A stretch of DNA of 12,749 bases from an uncultured Longilinea sp. (GTDB taxonomy: Bacteria; Chloroflexota; Anaerolineae; Anaerolineales; Anaerolineaceae): contig CALMIB010000473.1 of assembly GCA_937863945.1 (NCBI GenBank), positions 1-12,749 of the forward strand. The letters are read 5' to 3'. The first letter of the stretch is position 1, and each line of letters begins with the position of its first letter. Made by a program: the position numbers and the translations under genes. Under the pieces are notes generated by a model. That model ran no database searches. It was not told the DNA's origin and saw only the letters and a list, made by a program, of their open reading frames with translations. Shown piece after piece: positions 8,695 to 12,749 of this stretch.

Positions 8695-9353
8695 CCAAAG
8701 CCACCATTCGGGTGCTGGTTGTGGATGACCATCCAATTGTCCGGCGCGGAATTTCCGCTGAAATTAATCTCGACCCGGAATTGAGCGTGATCGGCGAGGC
8801 GCAAAATGGCCTCGAAGCCGTGGAAATGGCCCGCCAGCTCAAGCCGGATGTCATCCTGATGGATTTGATGATGCCGCAGATGGACGGCGTTGAAGCCACC
8901 CGTCAGATCATCGCTGCCAACCCGGATGCCCAGGTTCTCATTTTGACCAGTTTTACCGAAGAAGATAGCGTCTATACCGCCGTCAAGGCCGGGGCAGCCG
9001 GCTTTATTTACAAAGACCGCCCCCCCGCGGAACTGCTGAACGCCATCCGCACCCTGTACAACAGCCAGCCCATCCTTTCGCCTGCCATTACGCGCCGGTT
9101 GCAGCGCGACCTGCGCGATCAAACGCGGACACCCGCCGAAAGCGCGTTGGCTCTCACAGACCGTGAAATCGAGATCGTGAAGTGGGTGGCCCAGGGCGCA
9201 TTGTACAAGGAAATCGCCCAGAAGCTCGGTATCCAGGAAGCCACCGTGCGGGCGCATGTCAGCAACATACTGGGCAAGCTGAATCTTTCCAACCGCTCGC
9301 AGTTGGTGCTGTACGCCGTCAACCACAAGCTCGTTCCCCCCGCCGATTCATAA
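8691..9353 (+). CDS. NarL/FixJ-family response regulator, cognate of the HisKA_3 kinase
   Basis: A 220-residue regulator. The receiver (about 5-120) has D12/D13, phospho-acceptor D58 in ILMDLMMP, T86-S87 and K108. The C-terminal LuxR-type helix-turn-helix (about 150-212) has LTDREIEIVKWVAQG, YKEIAQKLGIQEATVRAHVSNILGKL and NRSQLVLYAV. Its ATG overlaps the kinase stop by four bases (ATGA), so the two are made together and form a cognate pair. It ends only ten bases before an array of TTAAAC repeats that precedes the exported flavoprotein gene, so that array is a natural candidate target. The idea rests on position and not on a known binding motif. Confidence 0.94.
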   Translation: MTKATIRVLVVDDHPIVRRGISAEINLDPELSVIGEAQNGLEAVEMARQLKPDVILMDLMMPQMDGVEATRQIIAANPDAQVLILTSFTEEDSVYTAVKAGAAGFIYKDRPPAELLNAIRTLYNSQPILSPAITRRLQRDLRDQTRTPAESALALTDREIEIVKWVAQGALYKEIAQKLGIQEATVRAHVSNILGKLNLSNRSQLVLYAVNHKLVPPADS

Positions 9354-9360
9354 TCTCCGC

Positions 9361-9447
9361 GCTTAAACAATCGGATTAAACAATTGCAGCTTAAACGAGT
9401 GCTGTTTAAAGCCTCAGCTTTTGTTTAAGCTTAAACGCATCGTTTAC
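9361..9447. repeat. Cluster of TTAAAC/GTTTAA elements, candidate multi-site operator
   Basis: Within 74 bases there are four forward TTAAAC copies (9363, 9376, 9391, 9431) and two inverted GTTTAA copies (9404, 9423), plus a near copy GTTTAC at 9442. The longer form GCTTAAAC occurs at 9361, 9389 and 9429 and its complement at 9423. GTTTAAGCTTAAAC (9423-9436) is a perfect 14-bp palindrome. The inverted copies are spaced 19 and 19 bp, and the forward ones 13 and 15 bp. The stretch is AT-rich compared with its surroundings. It lies between the response regulator and flavoprotein genes. A short TACAT-A-ATGTA dyad (9446-9456) adjoins it. Confidence 0.7.
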
Positions 9448-9479
9448 ATAATGTAGATTGAGAAAATATTCACTATACT
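9443..9479 (+). promoter_or_regulatory. Probable promoter of the flavoprotein-cytochrome operon
   Basis: TATACT at 9474-9479 (five of six to TATAAT) is the best -10 box, but no -35 box stands at the normal distance, so this may be an activator-dependent promoter using the repeat cluster just upstream. An alternative is TTTACA (9443-9448) with AATATT (9465-9470) at 16 bp. Either would give a leader of over 100 bases before the ATG at 9593. Confidence 0.45.
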
Positions 9480-9521
9480 GAAATTGTCTCCATACCAAAC
9501 GTATGCAGGGCCAGAGTACAT

Positions 9522-9553
9522 GAAAAGGCCGCCTGGCGGCAATCTCTTTTTTT
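9522..9553 (+). terminator. Leader hairpin with T run: terminator or attenuator before the flavoprotein gene
   Basis: GCCGC (9528-9532) and GCGGC (9536-9540) form a short stem with a three-base loop, followed six bases later by seven T residues (9547-9553); an A run (9523-9526) precedes it. It could terminate readthrough from the two-component operon or, if transcription starts near 9486, act as an attenuator in the flavoprotein mRNA leader. The gap between stem and T run makes it a weak terminator. Confidence 0.45.
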
Positions 9554-9592
9554 CCCAAATCCCCATTGCAATGAAAACTCAAGGAGAGCACG

Positions 9593-11230
9593 ATGAGCAC
9601 GCCGGAGAATGAACCCAAACTGGTATCGCGCCGCACGTTCTTGAAAAAATCAGCCATGATCAGCATTGGCGCGCTGGCTGCCACCACCCTGTCGTCCTGT
9701 TCACCCAAGGCAGAATCAAGTTCGGCTGCCAACATCAAATGGGATAAGGAAGTGGATGTATTGGTGGTTGGTTCGGGCACCGTGGCAACCGCCGCCATTG
9801 CGGCCAAAGAAGCCGGCGCCAACTCGGTGCTGGTCATTGAAAAAGGCCCCGGCTTTGGCGGCACCTCAGCACTTTCGGGCGGCATTTTCTGGCTGCCCAT
9901 GAACTATGCCATGAAGGACGCCGGCATCGAGGACAACCGCGAGGATGCTTTCAAATACCTGAAAATCATCACCGAAGGCCAATCCACCGATGAGTTGATC
10001 AATGCCTACCTCGACTACTCGCCCGTCTTTGCCGAATGGATGCGCGATACCGTCGGCATTACCTGGGAAGTGGGCCCCAACGTCAATGATTACTACCAGG
10101 TGGCCGGTTACCGGCCGGTTGGGCGTTCGATCCGGCCCTTCCGCGATGGAAAATCCCTGCGCGGGATGGGAACCTGGCAAAGGCTGCGCGAATTGTGCGA
10201 TGAAATGGGCATCGAGGTGATGCTGGATACGGCCGGCAAGCAGTTGGTCACCAACGAAGCCGGCGAAGTGGTGGGTCTGATCGCCACCTCAGGCGGCGCG
10301 GATATAGCCATCAAAGCCCACAAAGGCGTCATCCTGGGCACCGGCGGCTTTGACCACAACAAGGAAATGACCACCGCCTTCCTGCGCGGCCCGATCTACG
10401 TGAGCAATGCGGTCAACACCAACACCGGCGACGGCCAGATTATGGGCATGGCCCTGGGCGCCGACCTGCGCAATATGAACGAATCCTGGGGCCTGCCGGC
10501 CTTCCCGTTGGAAGAGGGCACGCTGAAGGGCGAAGTGGACTGGATTACCTACCGCGGCAAACCCAATGCCGTCGTTGTCAATAAATACGGCGAGCGCTTC
10601 GGCAACGAATCGGCTGCCTATGAGCTTTTCCAGCGCGCTTTCTACACCTATGATTCGGGGAACTTTGAGTACCGCAACATCCCGGCCTACTGGATTGTCG
10701 ACTCGAACTATGTCGAGCGGTATTTCATGCCGGGTTCCAACAATCAGTTGGGCGTGGTGCCCGATTGGATCGTCAAGGCCGACAGCCTGGAAGAGCTGTG
10801 CAAAAAGCTGGGCATCGACTGGAAGGGCCTGGAAGCCACCCTGGCGGTCTTTAACGAAAACGCGCTCAACGGCGTGGACCCGATGTGGCACCGCGGCGAA
10901 TTTGACCTGGACACCAGCACCTCCGGCGACCTGACCGGAACACGCACCGACCTGAAAAATAACTGCCTGGCGCCCATTGAAAAGGGTCCCTTCTACGGCG
11001 CCAAATACATGCCGGGCACCTGCGGCACCAACGGCGGCCTGCGGGTGAATGCCAACGCCCAGGTCTTGAATGTCTGGGGGCAGATCATTCCGCGCTTGTA
11101 TGCCATTGGCAACACAGCCGGCTCAGTGATGGGCGCGGGCTATCCGGGCGGCGGCGGCACCCTGGCCGCCGGCGGCGTGTTTGGCATGGTCGCCGGCCGT
11201 CACGTGGTCGCGCTGGAAGATGTCGCTTAG
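9593..11230 (+). CDS. Tat-exported lipoprotein flavoprotein, 3-ketosteroid-dehydrogenase/fumarate-reductase superfamily
   Basis: A 545-residue FAD_binding_2-family oxidoreductase. The N-terminus has a twin-arginine motif SRRTFLKK (R13-R14), a hydrophobic stretch and a lipobox-like LSSC (C36), so it should be exported folded with FAD and anchored outside. The FAD fold starts with DVLVVGSGTVA (G60, G62) and VLVIEKGPGFGGTSALSGG. The segments GERFGNESAAY (333-343), GPFYGAKYMPGTCGTNGG (465-482) and SVMGAGYPGGGGT (511-523) resemble 3-ketosteroid dehydrogenases. In fumarate reductases the corresponding places usually carry TRD and HHTMGG; both are absent, so fumarate reduction is unlikely. The cytochrome gene downstream should exchange electrons with it. 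AAGGAG lies six bases before the ATG. The substrate is unknown. Confidence 0.9.
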   Translation: MSTPENEPKLVSRRTFLKKSAMISIGALAATTLSSCSPKAESSSAANIKWDKEVDVLVVGSGTVATAAIAAKEAGANSVLVIEKGPGFGGTSALSGGIFWLPMNYAMKDAGIEDNREDAFKYLKIITEGQSTDELINAYLDYSPVFAEWMRDTVGITWEVGPNVNDYYQVAGYRPVGRSIRPFRDGKSLRGMGTWQRLRELCDEMGIEVMLDTAGKQLVTNEAGEVVGLIATSGGADIAIKAHKGVILGTGGFDHNKEMTTAFLRGPIYVSNAVNTNTGDGQIMGMALGADLRNMNESWGLPAFPLEEGTLKGEVDWITYRGKPNAVVVNKYGERFGNESAAYELFQRAFYTYDSGNFEYRNIPAYWIVDSNYVERYFMPGSNNQLGVVPDWIVKADSLEELCKKLGIDWKGLEATLAVFNENALNGVDPMWHRGEFDLDTSTSGDLTGTRTDLKNNCLAPIEKGPFYGAKYMPGTCGTNGGLRVNANAQVLNVWGQIIPRLYAIGNTAGSVMGAGYPGGGGTLAAGGVFGMVAGRHVVALEDVA

Positions 11231-11244
11231 CAGTGGATTGCATC

Positions 11245-11287
11245 CAGGCCGGGGTAACGCTTTCCCCGGCCTGACGATTCTGTTATT
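11245..11287 (+). terminator. Intercistronic hairpin between flavoprotein and cytochrome genes
   Basis: A perfect 10-bp stem, CAGGCCGGGG (11245-11254) and CCCCGGCCTG (11264-11273), with a nine-base loop stands 14 bases after the flavoprotein stop. Only a broken T tract (GTTATTTTCC) follows 8 bases later. It may act as a partial terminator or an RNA-stabilising structure that lowers cytochrome relative to flavoprotein expression. No separate promoter for the cytochrome is evident. Confidence 0.6.
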
Positions 11288-11340
11288 TTCCTCCGGGCAT
11301 TTTCAGACGAAGCACAGCAAGGAAACGGAGCTAAAATTTC

Positions 11341-11961
11341 ATGGCCAAACCCAAACCCAAACCTGAACAGGAACAGGAACAACCGCTTGAAAAGGATGCA
11401 ACCAGGGTAAAGAAAAAGGTCAATTGGTTCAAAATCAGCATAATTGCCAATATTGTCATCGTGGCCGTCATCGCGGTATCCCTCGGCAGCATGGCGATTA
11501 TCAATGAAAGTGAAACCAATCCCAGGTTTTGCGCAAACTGCCACAATATGCAGGAGCATGTGGATTCCTACCTGAACGGCCATACGATGGATGCCGTTCA
11601 TGCGCAGGCCAATGTGGGCTGCAAGGACTGCCATTCCGATTACACCATCCTCGCGGAAATCAACAGCGGGATTAAGTATGTCACCGGCAATTATGATGAA
11701 AGCATGCCGCGCCGAAAATTCGGCGATGAAATGTGCATGCAATGCCATATTTCGATGGAATACCATGCCGCGCGCACCGACTACCTCATTCGCAACCCGC
11801 ATTTAAGCCACTGGCCCGATGTAAAATGCACCACCTGCCACATTTCGCACGGCGAACAGGTGGACTATTGCAGCCAGTGCCATGACAACGGCAACCAGCG
11901 CATGACCGGTGGAGAAATCATCCCGCGGGCTGAAAATCCCTGGGCCAACAATATCCATTAA
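11341..11961 (+). CDS. Membrane-anchored pentahaem c-type cytochrome, NapC/NrfH-like
   Basis: A 206-residue quinol-oxidising type cytochrome. The N-terminal tail is a short KP and EQ repeat (residues 3-14), then a basic patch and one membrane helix (about 32-54) that acts as an uncleaved anchor. Five CXXCH haem-binding motifs follow: CANCH (64-68), CKDCH (94-98), CMQCH (132-136), CTTCH (163-167) and CSQCH (177-181). The first is CXXCHNM, as in NrfH, where the methionine two residues on ligates haem 1. NapC/NrfH/CymA proteins typically bind four haems, so a fifth is unusual. Role by family: takes electrons from menaquinol and passes them to a partner outside the membrane, here most likely the flavoprotein encoded just upstream. 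GGAG lies 10 bases before the start. Confidence 0.92.
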   Translation: MAKPKPKPEQEQEQPLEKDATRVKKKVNWFKISIIANIVIVAVIAVSLGSMAIINESETNPRFCANCHNMQEHVDSYLNGHTMDAVHAQANVGCKDCHSDYTILAEINSGIKYVTGNYDESMPRRKFGDEMCMQCHISMEYHAARTDYLIRNPHLSHWPDVKCTTCHISHGEQVDYCSQCHDNGNQRMTGGEIIPRAENPWANNIH

Positions 11962-11984
11962 GAATTTACCCCCTGCAAAACAAT

Positions 11985-12006
11985 CCTGCCGGAACGCTCC
12001 GGCAGG
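11985..12006 (+). terminator. Terminator hairpin after the cytochrome gene
   Basis: CCTGCCGGA (11985-11993) and TCCGGCAGG (11998-12006) form a perfect 9-bp stem with a four-base loop, 23 bases past the cytochrome stop. The following ATCGTATTTAAT is only moderately T-rich, so it is an imperfect intrinsic terminator, but the position fits the end of the flavoprotein-cytochrome operon. Confidence 0.65.
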
Positions 12007-12031
12007 ATCGTATTTAATCGGGCTTCAATAT

Positions 12032-12060
12032 TTAAGAATAGGCTATACGCATACTATAAT
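12032..12060 (+). promoter_or_regulatory. Probable promoter of the sigma-factor gene
   Basis: TATAAT (12055-12060) is a perfect -10 box with TTAAGA (12032-12037, four of six) at 17 bp. Transcription would start near 12067, giving a leader of about 85 bases. A second -10-like TATGAT stands at 12113-12118 without a good -35. The 11962-12151 spacer is AT-rich and has no gene. Confidence 0.55.
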
Positions 12061-12151
12061 TAAAAGCCGGTTTCCCCGGTAAGCTATTGTTACCTTTGAG
12101 CCTTTTTCCCGATATGATTCATATACTGCTTTTGACAGGCCGGCTATCTTC

Positions 12152-12694
12152 ATGACTGAACCACCACCCACCCCACCCCCGCTTTCCGATGACGAACTGG
12201 CCCTGCGCAGCCGGCAGGATCCGGCGCACTTCGGCGAACTGTACCGGCGCTACCTGCCGCGTGTTTACCGCTACTGCCGCTTTCGAGTCGCCACAAGCGC
12301 CGAAGCCGAGGATGTGACCCATCAGGTCTTTCTGGATGCGCTGCAAGCGCTGCCGCGCTACCGCCCGCAGGGTCACTTTGCCGCCTGGTTGTTTGCCATT
12401 GCCCGCCGTCGCTGCGCCGACCACCACCGCGCCGGCCTGCCCGAGCTGGACCTGCTCGAGACGCTGCCCGCGCTGACTCCCGCGCAAACCGCCGAAGAGC
12501 GCGCGCGCCTCAACGCGCTGCTGCGCGCGCTTTCGGGGGCCGAACTGGAGCTGCTGCGCCTGCGCTACGCCGCCGACCTTGAATTTCCGCAAATTGCCAG
12601 GTTGTTGGGCCGCACCACCGGCGCCGTAAAAATGGCGCATCACCGTTTGCTTGAAAAACTTCGCGCGTCCTGGGAGGATGACCATGCCGAATAA
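12152..12694 (+). CDS. ECF-type (sigma-70 family) RNA polymerase sigma factor
   Basis: A 180-residue alternative sigma factor. Region 2 (about 20-95) has FGELYRRYLPRVYRYCRFRV, EAEDVTHQVFLDAL and the GHFAAWLFAIARRRCADHHR stretch typical of the -10 recognition helix. Region 4 (about 118-172) has a helix-turn-helix with LRLRYAADLEFPQIARLLGRTTGAVKMAHHRLLEKL for -35 binding. Region 3 is absent, as expected for the ECF group. The proline-rich first ten residues are unusual but common in this kind of genome. No good Shine-Dalgarno precedes the ATG. Its 3' end overlaps the next gene by 11 bases, an arrangement typical of a sigma factor and its regulator. The regulon is unknown. Confidence 0.93.
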   Translation: MTEPPPTPPPLSDDELALRSRQDPAHFGELYRRYLPRVYRYCRFRVATSAEAEDVTHQVFLDALQALPRYRPQGHFAAWLFAIARRRCADHHRAGLPELDLLETLPALTPAQTAEERARLNALLRALSGAELELLRLRYAADLEFPQIARLLGRTTGAVKMAHHRLLEKLRASWEDDHAE

Positions 12695-12749
12695 TTCTGC
12701 TCCGTTGGATCCGATGGAAGAACATCTACAGTCGTTTTTTCACCACCCT
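12684..12749 (+). CDS. Start of a gene co-translated with the sigma factor (cut by window edge)
   Basis: An ATG at 12684 is preceded by GGGAGG (12672-12677) at ideal spacing and opens a frame to the window edge (22 codons, MPNNSAPLDPMEEHLQSFFH...). The start overlaps the sigma-factor gene end by 11 bases. Genes in this position often encode an anti-sigma factor or a membrane protein of the sigma's regulatory unit. Too little is visible to name a family; that part is inference from position. Confidence 0.65.
   Translation, partial: MPNNSAPLDPMEEHLQSFFHHP

Noticed and set aside
8163..9326. Long leftward open frame of 387 codons
   Set aside because: It is antisense to the end of the kinase gene and to the whole response regulator, both with complete catalytic motifs. 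Its protein shows no domain; long antisense frames are expected in GC-rich genes.
9361..9447. CRISPR-like or origin-type (DnaA box) reading of the repeat cluster
   Set aside because: The repeats are only 6-8 bases, occur in both orientations and have no uniform spacers. They do not match the DnaA box TTATNCACA, and no dnaA or dnaN gene is nearby.
10289..10891. Leftward open frame of 200 codons
   Set aside because: Antisense to the conserved middle of the flavoprotein gene; no recognisable features.
9593..11230. Annotation of the flavoprotein as a true fumarate reductase
   Set aside because: The usual TRD and HHTMGG active-site segments are replaced, so the family is right but the specific activity is not supported.
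12119..12685. Leftward open frame of 188 codons
   Set aside because: Fully antisense to the sigma-factor gene, which has both conserved regions intact.

Overview
The window looks like a GC-rich, free-living bacterial chromosome, and my best guess is an anaerobic or facultative member of the Chloroflexota (Anaerolineae-like). That guess rests on overall protein style: multi-GAF HisKA_3 kinases, a small secreted helical protein beside an OmpR-type two-component pair, a Tat-exported flavoprotein with a multihaem cytochrome, and a probable leaderless gene behind a TATAAT box. It is inference, since no taxonomic marker gene is present. There are no tRNA or rRNA genes, CRISPR arrays, insertion sequences or phage genes.

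Layout. (1) Positions 1-1924, minus strand: an acyl carrier protein followed one base later by an adenylate-forming acyl ligase (fatty-acyl-AMP-ligase-like) that runs off the left edge. This is the start of an acyl-activation/biosynthetic operon. (2) Positions 1925-2239: a spacer holding a strong leftward intrinsic terminator. (3) Positions 2240-3100, minus: a secreted helical protein and a small lipoprotein. Divergent from them, at 3300-5375 plus, is an OmpR-family regulator and its membrane histidine kinase. The shared 199-bp divergent region contains a TGTAAA direct repeat with 11-bp periodicity, the usual geometry of OmpR/PhoB operators. (4) Positions 5468-6472, plus: an exported lipoprotein esterase of the PHB-depolymerase/feruloyl-esterase type. 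(5) Positions 6577-9353, plus: a soluble PAS-GAF-GAF HisKA_3 sensor kinase, probably leaderless, overlapping by ATGA with a NarL/FixJ-type response regulator. (6) Positions 9354-9592: an AT-rich regulatory region with six exact copies of TTAAAC in both orientations, a promoter-like segment and a leader hairpin followed by a T run. (7) Positions 9593-11961, plus: a Tat-exported lipoprotein flavoprotein, related to the 3-ketosteroid dehydrogenase/fumarate reductase family, and a membrane-anchored NapC/NrfH-like cytochrome with five CXXCH motifs, ending in a terminator hairpin. (8) Positions 12152-12694: an ECF sigma factor that overlaps the start of another gene cut by the right edge.

The most interesting unit is regions 5-7. 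A cytosolic sensor kinase and regulator lie directly upstream of an unusual operator-like array, which precedes an envelope electron-transfer pair (quinol to pentahaem cytochrome to exported flavoprotein). The pair resembles in design the cytochrome-plus-flavoprotein respiratory reductases such as Cgr1/Cgr2 of Eggerthella lenta. The flavoprotein lacks fumarate-reductase active-site signatures, so its substrate is open. The link between the regulator and the array is inference from position.
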